The notes under the pieces: model-generated
Database searches by the model: none
Seen by the model: only the letters and a program-made list of their open reading frames with translations
What the model was told of the DNA's origin: nothing
In this document: positions 28,343-36,580 of the stretch, one piece after another
Numbering within the stretch: position 1 is the first letter of the stretch
Layout: the number at the start of each line of letters is the position of its first letter
Position numbers and translations under genes: made by a program
Origin: Anaerolineae bacterium
GTDB taxonomy: Bacteria > Chloroflexota > Anaerolineae > Promineifilales > Promineifilaceae
Assembly (NCBI GenBank): GCA_023384355.1
Contig: JAHDWL010000002.1
Location: forward strand, 73,857-137,856
DNA: 64,000 nucleotides
Direction of reading: 5' to 3'

Positions 28343-29354
28343 GCTCTTCTTCGCCGGAATCGTCCGGGGGAGGCACATCTGAGGCGGAAAGACCGGTTGC
28401 CGGTTTGGGAGGATTGGCAGTGGCGGCCGAAGCTGAAGGAGATGCTGTGGCAGCGATCGTCGTCATAGATGTGTCGGACTGTGTAATGGTCTGCGATGGA
28501 GGGTTGCGGCGACCGGTCAACAACTCCCAGCCAAGATAGATTGGGGCCAGTTGGCTCAGGCCTAACGCGACAAGCAGGAAGATGGATCCGACGCGCAAGA
28601 GCTCCAGGCGGGATGCGAGCTGATCGTCCGCCTGATCGATAGTCTCGCCGAATTGGTCGACCAGCATGATATAGCGGTCGAGCAGAGGGAGAAATTCACC
28701 CATTCGGGCGTTAATTGTCGTTAGGTTGTCGGATGTCGCCTGGAGATCGCTGGAGAGGGATGCGAGGTTGTTGTTGGTGGTCGTTAATTCATCCTCGAGG
28801 CCGCGCAAACTCTCCGGTAGCCCTGTCAGGCTTGCTTCGAATACCCGCAAGGATTGGTCAAATGATGTCTCCGGAGCGTATTCGATCCCCAAATCGAAGC
28901 GGAGCGGGAAGGAACCGCCGAAAGGCAACGGTATGTCCTGATCGATCCCTATAGAACTCAGGGTTCTTAATGTGGTGTCGATGACTGCGGCGACCTCAAT
29001 CATGTTGGGCAGTGCGGCCTGCATGCCTTCGATCGCCTCCGGTACTTCCTGGGTGGTGACAGCGGTGACACTGTCGACCAGTGGGCGACTTTGTTCCAGG
29101 GTTCGCGCGGCCGAGGCCGTCGCGTCGACGGCGGTTGTCAGGCCGCCGGTGACATCGCTGATCGAGTCACGGGTCAATGTTAGAGTGGCGCCCGCCGCGG
29201 CGAGGCTTTGTCCGGCGACTTCGAGGCTGGTGGTTACTCTCTCCGTCAGCCGGCCGATGGCGTCGCCGACAAAAAAAGCGCCGGCAAAAGCCGACACCAG
29301 CAGAATCAATCCGGTCAGGAGCATGATGAGGCCGAGAATACGCTTGATGATCAT
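28329..29354 (-). CDS. Two-TM protein with long coiled-coil-like external region
   Basis: A 341-residue protein. One hydrophobic helix is at 7-30, a second at about 252-275; between them an Ala/Thr/Leu-rich helical segment rich in heptad-like spacing (SLSSDLQATSDNLTTINARM and similar) should extend outside the cell. The tail (280-341) is Ser/Thr/Pro-rich and ends acidic. No enzyme motif is visible. The topology resembles methyl-accepting or septation-type spacer proteins but without their signalling domains. It is sandwiched between a LivK-like lipoprotein and the lytic transglycosylase, overlapping the latter by 14 bp, which suggests a shared role at the wall. Unknown function. Confidence 0.75.
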   Translation of the reverse strand: MIIKRILGLIMLLTGLILLVSAFAGAFFVGDAIGRLTERVTTSLEVAGQSLAAAGATLTLTRDSISDVTGGLTTAVDATASAARTLEQSRPLVDSVTAVTTQEVPEAIEGMQAALPNMIEVAAVIDTTLRTLSSIGIDQDIPLPFGGSFPLRFDLGIEYAPETSFDQSLRVFEASLTGLPESLRGLEDELTTTNNNLASLSSDLQATSDNLTTINARMGEFLPLLDRYIMLVDQFGETIDQADDQLASRLELLRVGSIFLLVALGLSQLAPIYLGWELLTGRRNPPSQTITQSDTSMTTIAATASPSASAATANPPKPATGLSASDVPPPDDSGEEEHDQV

Positions 29355-29385
29355 GATTGGCTACCCTTGGTGAAGACACTACTCA

Positions 29386-30012
29386 TTATGGCTGATAAAC
29401 CTCGCCGGTTATTCCTTCATATTTTAATCCATCCAGCGATTCCTGGACAGATGACCGGGTGATGGTTCCGGTGTTTTCTTCAGCCTTCGCTAAGGCTGCC
29501 AACAACAGCCCAAAGGCGTCATACGTCGGCCCGGCAAATGGGCCGGGCGTCTCATCGAACGGCGTCAGGGCGTTATAATCCGCCGTGAATTCGGTGGGCA
29601 GGTCTTGTGGATCGCCGGCAGTGAACGGGGAAATGCCCATTTGCAGGAAAGGGAGACCATTTTGTTCATAGACGGGCAAAGCTCTCCCGGACGTCTGGGG
29701 GAGGTAATGCCCTATGACGGCGACAACGCCGGGGTCGACGGCCAAGGAGGCGGCCGCCTGCCGGGCAAGTTCCTCGTCGCCGCGATCGTCGAGCGCCACC
29801 AGGGCCACGCGATACCCGCCGATGCCACCGGCTTCGTTTACCTGCCTGACGGCCAGGCGGGCGCTGTAGACAGCGTCGTAACCGATGTCGCGGTGACGTC
29901 CTTCGAAGGGTGCGACCAGACCGATCTTGACCACCGGATCGACGGACGCACAACCGGCACACAGCAGAAGGGCGAGGGCCAGCGCGAACCCTCTAGCGGC
30001 AGCGTTCCACAT
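29386..30012 (-). CDS. Very short LivK-like (Peripla_BP_6) lipoprotein
   Basis: A 208-residue exported protein, lipobox LCAGC (Cys21). The first part matches the N-terminal lobe of branched-chain amino-acid binding proteins: VKIGLVAPFEGRHRDIG, GIGGYRVALVALDDRGDEELARQAAASL, VVAVIGHYLPQTSGRALPVYEQNGLPFL. Normally about 370 residues, the family then continues through a hinge and second lobe; here the sequence jumps at about residue 130-140 to what looks like the family C-terminus (FTADYNAL...YDAFGLLLAALAKAEENTG...LDGLKYEGITGEVYQP). The middle 150 residues appear missing in frame. The start at 30012 has AGGA upstream; an ATG at 30030 is possible. No Liv permease is present. It overlaps mltG by 20 bp. 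Confidence 0.75.
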   Translation of the reverse strand: MWNAAARGFALALALLLCAGCASVDPVVKIGLVAPFEGRHRDIGYDAVYSARLAVRQVNEAGGIGGYRVALVALDDRGDEELARQAAASLAVDPGVVAVIGHYLPQTSGRALPVYEQNGLPFLQMGISPFTAGDPQDLPTEFTADYNALTPFDETPGPFAGPTYDAFGLLLAALAKAEENTGTITRSSVQESLDGLKYEGITGEVYQP

Positions 30013-31177
30013 TGGCCAGGTGTTCCTCATAGGTCACGCTAAAGATGTGCTGCCCGGGCGTGGCGGCCGTGCAGTCAAGGACGAAAAATAGATAGTCGAC
30101 CGCGGCCGGGTTGGCGATGGCCTGAAGCGAGGTCAGGCCGGGATTGGCAATCGGGCCGGGCGGCAGCCCGTCCACCTGATACGTGTTGTAGGGCGAGGCG
30201 ACGGTCAGGTCGGCCGCGTCCAACGGTGACTTCCACCAGCTGTCGGCCGCGGCGTTGTAGCCCAGGGCGTATTGCACCGTCGGGTCGGCCTGGAGCCGCA
30301 TGCCGTTTCGCAGCCGATTCAGAAAGACGGCGGCCATGAGCGGCTTTTCTTCGGCCAATGCTGCTTCCTTCTCGACGATGGAGGCGAGAATAAGGGCGTC
30401 CCGCAGGGAGAGGCCGAGCGCGCCATAGGCCTGTCGCATCGCCGGGGTTACCTGCCGGTCGAAGTTGGCCAGCATCATGCCGACCAGGGCCGCGCTGTCT
30501 GTCGCCGGCTCGATGGCATAGGCGTCGGGGAAGAGATAGCCCTCCAGGGACGCGCCATCGGGGAGCGACGCCAGAAAATTGTAGCCGCCCAGATTGATGG
30601 CCCGGGGGTTTTGGGCGATCGCCAGGAATTCATCAGCATCAATTTGCGCCGGTGAGACGACTCTCAGGTAGTTGCCCATCTCCTCGCTGCGCCAGCCGGG
30701 CAGGAAATTCAATTGCAGTGCGCGTGCGCCACCGGAGCCGAGGGATTCGGCGAGTTGAGGGATCGTCTGCTGCGGATCGAGAGTGTATTCCCCGGCGACA
30801 AGCCCGCCGTCCAATCCGTAGTAAGTCAGGTAGTTAAGAAACAGTTCGGTGTCGGCAAGCAGTCCGACAGCGCGGAGATTTTCGGCTATGGCGGCCGCGC
30901 CTTCGCCGGGCGTGATAGTGAACGTCTGGTTGCCGACGGCTGTTCCTGCCGGCTGTTCCAACCCGGCGGCATGCTGGGAGAGATAATATTCCAGATAAAG
31001 GCGCTGGCTGTTGCTGAGGCTGGGGTTCACCCTGGAGCGTTCCACCCCATCGCCGAGCCACGTCCGGTAGAACACGAAGCCGGCAGCGGCGCCCAGGCCG
31101 AGAATGACGACGATGACGATAAATCGCCACAGAAAGCCGAAAGGCGTCTGGTTTTCATTGGGGCGATTGTTCGTCAT
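29993..31177 (-). CDS. mltG: Endolytic murein transglycosylase
   Basis: A 394-residue MltG/YceG protein that cuts nascent glycan strands and so sets their length. A single transmembrane helix (about 16-37) anchors it; a LysM-like segment (TFTITPGEGAAAIAENL) precedes the YceG domain. The catalytic Glu lies in LILASIVEKEAAL and the substrate groove motifs LNRLRNGMRLQADPTVQYALG and SPYNTYQVDGLPPGPIANPG are clear. The ATG at 31177 is chosen over a longer frame beginning at 31246, because the extra residues are not hydrophobic or conserved-looking; it overlaps ruvX by 23 bp. ruvX-mltG pairing is common in bacteria. Confidence 0.95.
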   Translation of the reverse strand: MTNNRPNENQTPFGFLWRFIVIVVILGLGAAAGFVFYRTWLGDGVERSRVNPSLSNSQRLYLEYYLSQHAAGLEQPAGTAVGNQTFTITPGEGAAAIAENLRAVGLLADTELFLNYLTYYGLDGGLVAGEYTLDPQQTIPQLAESLGSGGARALQLNFLPGWRSEEMGNYLRVVSPAQIDADEFLAIAQNPRAINLGGYNFLASLPDGASLEGYLFPDAYAIEPATDSAALVGMMLANFDRQVTPAMRQAYGALGLSLRDALILASIVEKEAALAEEKPLMAAVFLNRLRNGMRLQADPTVQYALGYNAAADSWWKSPLDAADLTVASPYNTYQVDGLPPGPIANPGLTSLQAIANPAAVDYLFFVLDCTAATPGQHIFSVTYEEHLANVERCR

Positions 31178-31622
31178 CAGATAAATCTCCGCGGTGAGCG
31201 TCGAGGTAGGATTGCAGGATAAGGGTCGCGGCGACGGCGTCAACACGATCCTTGACTTTTCGGCCGCGCCGCCCCTGGGCGTGCAGCGCGTTTGTGGCTG
31301 CGACTGTGGTCAGGCTTTCGTCCCAAAACTCGACGGGTATATCGATGTGGCGGCCAAGCTCTTCGGTGTAGTCGCGCACCCACGCAGCCCGTTGGCCTTC
31401 CTGACCACCAAGTGTGATGGGCAGGCCGATGATCACCAGACGGATATCATGGGCCTCGAAGAGCGCCGCGTATCGGTCGAAATCCTCGGAGCGGGAGCTG
31501 CGCCTGATGACTGAATGGGGCGAGGCGATCGTGCGCGTCGTGTCGCTCAGCGCGACGCCAATGCGTTTCTCTCCCAGGTCCAGGGCGGCAACTCGTCCGG
31601 GTTTGTCGGTCGTGCTCGTCAT
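31155..31622 (-). CDS. ruvX: RuvX/YqgF family Holliday junction resolvase-like protein
   Basis: A 155-residue RNase H-fold protein, usual length about 140-150. The metal-binding strand is VAALDLGEKRIGVALSD; the family motifs IIGLPITLGGQEG, EFWDESLTTVAA and DRVDAVAATLILQSYLD carry the remaining acidic residues. Members act in pre-16S rRNA 5' processing and are also proposed as Holliday junction resolvases. It is followed by mltG with overlapping ends. Confidence 0.95.
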   Translation of the reverse strand: MTSTTDKPGRVAALDLGEKRIGVALSDTTRTIASPHSVIRRSSRSEDFDRYAALFEAHDIRLVIIGLPITLGGQEGQRAAWVRDYTEELGRHIDIPVEFWDESLTTVAATNALHAQGRRGRKVKDRVDAVAATLILQSYLDAHRGDLSDDEQSPQ

Positions 31623-31729
31623 GATGGTGTCGACATTCGTATCAGCCGCGATCAGTATCTCTCAGGACGTCCCGCGCGGCTGAATGGTTTCCCTACGTTC
31701 GACCACCCTTCACCCGTCTTTCAAGTTAC

Positions 31730-32911
31730 TCAGGGCAGTATCTCCACTTCTATTTGCCCGGCGCGAAGCGGGAGCCGCCCGGACCACGCCTGCCACCAGC
31801 CGGGTTCGAGATCGATCACCGGCGGCACAGCCAGAGGAATCACGTCGGTTAAAAAATCATCAGCCTCGGCCGCTCGTCGTGCGCGCAATTGTTCCGACAG
31901 AACAGTGTGGTCGATTGTCGGACGGCCGATCGCATTGGCTGTCATCTGAAATGTACCGGGGAGCGCGTCGCGGGTCGGTTCGATTTGCAGGCGAAGGCTG
32001 TTCAGGTCCGGTTCATAACCGTCAGGGAACATGCCCGCCAGCGCATCATGAGCCACGCGGCGAAGATCTGCAAGGGGCACGGCCGTGCCGGTTACATCGG
32101 CGTGCAATATCAATTCGGATTGACCGGCTTGGGTGAAGGATTCTTCAGTGATTTCGACGCTGATGGAGGACGGGATCAACATCTCTCCCGGTTCAAGACG
32201 GGCGCCCAGGAAGTCGTGGGCGGCGGCGGAAATACCCTGTACAGCCTGGGCGTGGATGCGCTGCTGATCAGCAGTTGGGTCGCCGGTGATCGCGCCGGAT
32301 GCCTCCCAATCGATGGCGTGACGGATCGTCCGGCCGGGCACGACCGTGCCGTCCGTGGCGTTCGTGGTGGTGCCGGTCGACAGGTCCAGAATCACCTGGG
32401 CCGGCAAGGCGGCCGGGCGCAGGGTGACGACAGCCCGCGGAACCAGAAAAATCATCGACAGGGCGAGGAGGCCGACAAGCAGAAAGCAGGCGAAGAGGCC
32501 GCTGAGAAACCATAGTCTGGCGCGTCGGTCGGCCGTTGCGGGGATGTCCTCCCCACCGGTGACCAGATCGATCGGCCGGCGCTCCTCGCCAGGCAAAAAT
32601 CCAATCCACTCGGCGCGGCGGCTGCCGCGCCGCCAGCCGGGACGGTAATGCTCAGCCAGCGTCAGGTTGGCGAAAGCCGGCAGGCCGAGCGCTCGCGCCT
32701 GCCGGGCCAGCGCCCGGTCGCTCGTGACCAGGCCGATATCCAGCCGCTCCCGATCGGCCAGCCGCCGCAGCAATACCAGGTCGACGTCGCAGGGCTGAAG
32801 CTTGCGGCCGGGCGTGATGAGCACTGTTCGGACGCGGTCGCCCCGTAACAGTCGGTCACGCACCGAAAAAAAAGTATCCGACGGGTCCAGTTCAATTGCG
32901 CGCAAGGCCAT
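31730..32911 (-). CDS. Membrane-anchored protein, nuclease-like N-terminus and possible baseplate-J-like exterior
   Basis: A 393-residue protein with three parts. Residues 1-105 form an alpha/beta domain (VRTVLITPGRKLQPCDVDLVLLRRLADRERLDIGLVTSDRALARQARALGLPAF) that resembles PIN or Rossmann folds, though a full acidic triad is not evident. One transmembrane helix follows at about 135-158. The external 235 residues (VPRAVVTLRPAALPAQVILDLSTG...) look like the beta-rich, duplicated domains that are often annotated as baseplate J/gp47-like in non-phage bacteria. It lies between alaS (62 bp) and ruvX (107 bp) on the same strand. There is no phage gene nearby, so a baseplate role is improbable; the function is unknown. 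Confidence 0.6.
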   Translation of the reverse strand: MALRAIELDPSDTFFSVRDRLLRGDRVRTVLITPGRKLQPCDVDLVLLRRLADRERLDIGLVTSDRALARQARALGLPAFANLTLAEHYRPGWRRGSRRAEWIGFLPGEERRPIDLVTGGEDIPATADRRARLWFLSGLFACFLLVGLLALSMIFLVPRAVVTLRPAALPAQVILDLSTGTTTNATDGTVVPGRTIRHAIDWEASGAITGDPTADQQRIHAQAVQGISAAAHDFLGARLEPGEMLIPSSISVEITEESFTQAGQSELILHADVTGTAVPLADLRRVAHDALAGMFPDGYEPDLNSLRLQIEPTRDALPGTFQMTANAIGRPTIDHTVLSEQLRARRAAEADDFLTDVIPLAVPPVIDLEPGWWQAWSGRLPLRAGQIEVEILP

Positions 32912-32973
32912 AAACGCTTTCGGATCGAATCGCCACCCGCGGGTTGATAGTTACTGATGAAATCGTATCGCCC

Positions 32974-35673
32974 TTAATTAAGAGCCGCCTCGACCAACCC
33001 GGCAACGGCCGCCAGCGCGTCCCCCAGTTTTTCAGGGTGATGGCCGCCGGCCTGGGCCAGGTTGGGTCGACCTCCGCCGCTGCCGCCGACAATCCCGGCC
33101 ACCTCGCGAACGATATTGCCGGCCTTGACGCCGCGGGCGATCAGGTCATCGGTGACTGAGGCGACGATCACCGGCTTGCCGTCACTGATCATGCCGAGCA
33201 CGACCACGCCTGATTTCTCCCGGTCACGAAACCAGTCGGTCATCTCGCGCAGCCGTTCGACGCTCTGCGCCTCCACCTTGGCCGCCAGGACGGTAACGTC
33301 GCGCACCTTCATTACCCCGCCGAGCAGCACGTCGAACTGGCCGCGCGCCAGGCGGCGATTCGCCGCGTCCAGCTCGCGTTCCTGCGATCGATCATGCTCC
33401 AGCAGCGTCTCCAACCTGTTTTCAAGCTCGACGACCGGCGTATTCAGCTTGCTCGCCAGCCGGTCGAGCAAGTTGAGGCGGTCAGTCACGAACTCATACG
33501 CACCGCGGCCGGTGACGGCCTCGACGCGACGGACGCCTGCGCCGACCGCTTCCTCGGTGACGAAGCGAAATAGACCGATCTCGCCAGTCTCACCCACGTG
33601 CAAGCCGCCGCACAGTTCAAAGCTGTAGGGGAGTGATTCCTTGCCCGGTGTCGGATCGGCGACCGTGACAGTGCGGACGATATCGCCGTACTTTTCGCCG
33701 AACAAGGCCATGGCTCCGGCGGCGATTGCCTCCTTCTGACCCATGTAGGCGATGTTGACGGGATAGTTGGCCAAGACGGCCCTGTTGATGGCCGCTTCAA
33801 TCCGGCCGAGCGCCTCCCGGCCGAGCGCTTGGTCGTGGGTGAAATCGAATCGCAGCCGGTCGGGGGCTACCAGCGAACCGGCCTGCGCCACGTGCTTGCC
33901 CAGATGAGCACGCAGCTCGCGGTGGAGCAGGTGGGTGGCGGTGTGGTTGCGACGAATATCCGCTCGCCGCTCCCGATCTACTTCCAGGGTAACGACTTCG
34001 CCCTCCTTGATCTCCCCGGCTACTACGACGCCACTATGCACGATCAGGCCGGCCACCGGCCTGCGCACATCCCGAACTTCCACCTCGCCGCCAAACGTGT
34101 TGGTGACGCGGCCCGTATCACTGACTTCGCCGCCGGATTCAACATAGAAGGGTGTCGCCGTGGTGACGATCTCAACGGGTTGACCGACTCGCACCACTTC
34201 GACCCGTTTGCCGTCGCTGATGAGACCCAGCACAGTCGTTTGCAACGACGCGCCGGTGTAAGGGTCGTAATCGACCCCGCTTTCATCCAGCCGGCCGGTC
34301 GAGACGAGCGACAGCAACATGTCGCCATATATGCTTTGGCCGACTTCGTAACCGGCAAACGCGCCGCTGCCGCTGGCCAAAGCATGAGCCTCGCGCGCGG
34401 CGTTGTATCCTTCCTCATCCACGGCCATACCGTGTTGTTCCAGCGCTTCGTCGCGGGTCAATTCCAGCGGCAAGCCGTGGGTAGCGTAGAGGTTGAACGC
34501 CAGGTCACCGGGCACAACCGTTTCGCCGCGGCTGTGCAGATCGTCGAGAATCTGGTCGAGATGCAGCAAGCCGCTGTCGAGAGTGCGGTTGAAGCGCTCT
34601 TCCTCGCGCTGCAACGTGTGGAGGATCAGGTCGCGGCGCAGGCGCAATTCGGGATAGGCCTCACCCATCTGCTCGATATAGACTTCGGCCACCTGGCCCA
34701 GGAACGGCGCGTGGAAACCGACCTTGCGGCCGAAGCGCGCCGCCCGGCGGATGATCATGCGCAGAACATAACCCGCGCCGGTATTGCCGGGTTGCACGCC
34801 ATCGGCGATGAGGAAGGTCGCCGCGCGGCCGTGGTCAGCGATGACGCGGTAGCCGACGTACTGCTCCGCCCGTTGGGCGTCGCTGTCGCCCAGCAACTGC
34901 TGGATACGGTTCATCGCCGGGACGAACAGGTCGGTGTCGTAGTTGCTCTCCACGCCCTGTATGACGCGGACCAGCCGCTCCATGCCCATGCCTGTATCGA
35001 CCGACGGCCTGGGTAACGGGATGAGCGTGCCGTCCGGTTGGGCGTCGAACTGCATGAAGACGAGGTTCCATACCTCGACATAGTTGGGGTAGTCGTCATT
35101 ATTGACGCCGGCGGGTGTGATGTCCTGCATATCGCCGGAGTAATAATGAACCTCGGAACAAGGGCCGCACGGGCCAACGTCGCCCATGGCCCAGAAGTTG
35201 TCCTTCTTGCCGAAGCGCAGGATACGGTCGGTGGGCAGGTAGCGCTCCCACAGTTCGGCCGCCTCGTCGTCGTCGGTGTAAACGGTGGCAAAGAGCCGCT
35301 CCGGTTCCAGTTTCATGACGCCGGTCAGAAATGTCCAGGCGTAGTCGATCGCTTCGCGTTTGAAATAATCGCCGAAGGAAAAGTTGCCGAGCATCTCGAA
35401 AAAGGTGTGGTGGCGGGCCGAGGGGCCGACGTTTTCCAGATCGTTTTGCTTGCCCTGCACGCGCATGACCTTCTGGGCAGTAGTGGCGCGGCTGTACGGT
35501 CGCTTCTCCTTGCCCAGGAATACATCGACGAACTGGTTCATCCCGGCATTGGTGAACAGCAGCGTCGGGTTGTCGCGCTGTGGCAATGGGGCGCTGGGCA
35601 CCACTTCGTGGTTCAGCTCGTTAAAATAATCAAGAAACGCCTTGCGAATTTCGTTACTGGTTGTCGGTCTCAT
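32974..35673 (-). CDS. alaS: Alanyl-tRNA synthetase
   Basis: An 899-residue class II synthetase charging tRNA-Ala. The catalytic core shows the family start (EIRKAFLDYFNELNHEVVPSAPL, then LFTNAGMNQF), RHHTFFEMLGNFSFGDYFK (motif 2 region) and GMGMERL-type motif 3. The editing domain has HTATHLLHRELR (HxxxH) and CGGLHVGETGEIG, whose Cys and His complete the zinc site. The C-terminal DHHA1 oligomerisation domain ends GGGRPNLAQAGGHHPEKL. GGAG precedes the ATG at 35673. Upstream lies a long structured leader with an intrinsic terminator (35674-35909), the main point of interest. Confidence 0.98.
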   Translation of the reverse strand: MRPTTSNEIRKAFLDYFNELNHEVVPSAPLPQRDNPTLLFTNAGMNQFVDVFLGKEKRPYSRATTAQKVMRVQGKQNDLENVGPSARHHTFFEMLGNFSFGDYFKREAIDYAWTFLTGVMKLEPERLFATVYTDDDEAAELWERYLPTDRILRFGKKDNFWAMGDVGPCGPCSEVHYYSGDMQDITPAGVNNDDYPNYVEVWNLVFMQFDAQPDGTLIPLPRPSVDTGMGMERLVRVIQGVESNYDTDLFVPAMNRIQQLLGDSDAQRAEQYVGYRVIADHGRAATFLIADGVQPGNTGAGYVLRMIIRRAARFGRKVGFHAPFLGQVAEVYIEQMGEAYPELRLRRDLILHTLQREEERFNRTLDSGLLHLDQILDDLHSRGETVVPGDLAFNLYATHGLPLELTRDEALEQHGMAVDEEGYNAAREAHALASGSGAFAGYEVGQSIYGDMLLSLVSTGRLDESGVDYDPYTGASLQTTVLGLISDGKRVEVVRVGQPVEIVTTATPFYVESGGEVSDTGRVTNTFGGEVEVRDVRRPVAGLIVHSGVVVAGEIKEGEVVTLEVDRERRADIRRNHTATHLLHRELRAHLGKHVAQAGSLVAPDRLRFDFTHDQALGREALGRIEAAINRAVLANYPVNIAYMGQKEAIAAGAMALFGEKYGDIVRTVTVADPTPGKESLPYSFELCGGLHVGETGEIGLFRFVTEEAVGAGVRRVEAVTGRGAYEFVTDRLNLLDRLASKLNTPVVELENRLETLLEHDRSQERELDAANRRLARGQFDVLLGGVMKVRDVTVLAAKVEAQSVERLREMTDWFRDREKSGVVVLGMISDGKPVIVASVTDDLIARGVKAGNIVREVAGIVGGSGGGRPNLAQAGGHHPEKLGDALAAVAGLVEAALN

Positions 35674-35880
35674 AATTACTCCGGATGAATTCTAGCAGAT
35701 AACCCCCGGGCCTGTCAGGTCTGACAGAAACAAAAACCGCCAGACCAATCACTCAGTCTGGCGGTTGCCGTTTCGCGTTTGATGTTGTGGGCGGGTCAAG
35801 CAACGTCTCCGACCAGACTGGATGTCCGGCCGGCGGCTGCAAATTGCGGGTGCTTGGACGTTAAGCTTAACACAGAGAGA
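35674..35880 (-). promoter_or_regulatory. alaS leader: stem domain, possible antiterminator, terminator
   Basis: Reading the minus strand from the predicted start near 35874: a first stem closes AAGCTTAACGTCC (35868-35856) with GGAGACGTTGCTT (35810-35798) using two small bulges; inside lies CAGTCTGG (35820-35813), exactly complementary to CCAGACTG (35761-35754), which overlaps the 5' arm of the terminator. The terminator is an 11-bp stem (35766-35756 with 35745-35735), followed by TTTTTGTTT. After it comes the palindrome CTGTCAG/CTGACAG (35727-35712). This has T-box-like layout, but I do not see the canonical T-box sequence. CTGACA-18-TAGAAT at 35692-35687 with a TGC extension could be a second alaS promoter, which would make the upstream part a separate small RNA. 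Confidence 0.6.
35726..35766 (-). terminator. Intrinsic terminator inside alaS leader
   Basis: Minus-strand stem AACCGCCAGAC/GTCTGGCGGTT, 11 bp perfect with a 10-nt loop, followed by TTTTTGTTTC. It lies 53 nt before alaS in the same orientation, and no other minus-strand gene lies close upstream that it could serve. Confidence 0.85.
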
Positions 35881-35909
35881 AATATAACAATTGAGGTGAA
35901 ATGCGTCAA
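35881..35909 (-). promoter_or_regulatory. Promoter of alaS leader
   Basis: Minus strand TTGACG (35909-35904), 17-bp spacer, TATATT (35886-35881). Confidence 0.75.
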
Positions 35910-35943
35910 GGCGGATCAAATGACCACAAAAAACTATTGCCGA

Positions 35944-35952
35944 TGCTATAAT
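35944..35952 (+). promoter_or_regulatory. Extended -10 promoter giving a leaderless mRNA
   Basis: TGCTATAAT is a perfect extended -10. The ATG of the acetyltransferase begins 7 nt after it, at the expected transcription start, so the message probably has no 5' leader. No ribosome binding site is present, in agreement. Confidence 0.65.
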
Positions 35953-35958
35953 AAACCA

Positions 35959-36495
35959 ATGCTCATCCTCGAAACCAACCGTCTTCGCCTTCGCCGGCTG
36001 GTCCCTGACGACCTTGACGCGCTTTACGCTCTCTATCGCGACCCTGAAATGCGGCTCTACTTTCCCCAAGAAGGTGTGTCACCCGACCGCACACTGACCT
36101 ATGAGGAGACGAAAGAAGAACTGGAGTGGTTTCTCAACGGCCACCCCAAGCGGCCGGAACTAGGGTTGTGGGCGACGATCCTAAAGGAGACCGGCGCGTT
36201 CATCGGCCGCTGCGGATTGCTGCCGTGGACGATAGACGGCCAGGACGAGGTAGAGGTCGCCTATATGATCGACAAGGCGTATTGGGGATGCGGTTACGGC
36301 AGCGAGGCGGCGCGGGGCATCCGCGACTATGCCTTTCAGCAATTGGGCCTGACACGCCTCATCTGTTGCATTGATTCAGAGAATACCGGTTCGGTCAAGG
36401 TCGCCGGAGCCATCGGCATGACCTTCGAACGGGAGGCCGTCGATGATTTGGGGCCTTTCCTAATCTATTCGATGACCAAGCCGGGCGGTGAATGA
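35959..36495 (+). CDS. GNAT acetyltransferase, RimJ/RimL type
   Basis: A 178-residue N-acetyltransferase. The family opening LETNRLRLRRLVPDDLDALYALYRDPEM is typical of RimJ/RimL-like enzymes that use acetyl-CoA. The CoA-binding motif A is EVEVAYMIDKAYWGCGYGSEAARGIRDYAFQ, with Q/RxxGxG replaced by WGCGYGSEA, and LGLTRLICCIDSENTGSVKVAGAIGM is motif B. The start at 35959 begins the first homologous residue and follows an extended -10 by 7 nt. Substrate unknown: ribosomal protein N-termini, amino acids or antibiotics are all possible. It is divergent from alaS. Confidence 0.9.
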   Translation: MLILETNRLRLRRLVPDDLDALYALYRDPEMRLYFPQEGVSPDRTLTYEETKEELEWFLNGHPKRPELGLWATILKETGAFIGRCGLLPWTIDGQDEVEVAYMIDKAYWGCGYGSEAARGIRDYAFQQLGLTRLICCIDSENTGSVKVAGAIGMTFEREAVDDLGPFLIYSMTKPGGE

Positions 36496-36580
36496 CGGCG
36501 TGTGACTTATAGTTTTGTCGTTGTCATTTCGTATCCGGGTGGAAACAGTTGGGATTTAGGTGAATTGATATCAAGGTCAT

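Noticed and set aside
31730-32911. Prophage or tailocin remnant, because of the baseplate-J-like resemblance
   Set aside because: No other phage gene is nearby and the protein has a membrane helix in a housekeeping cluster.
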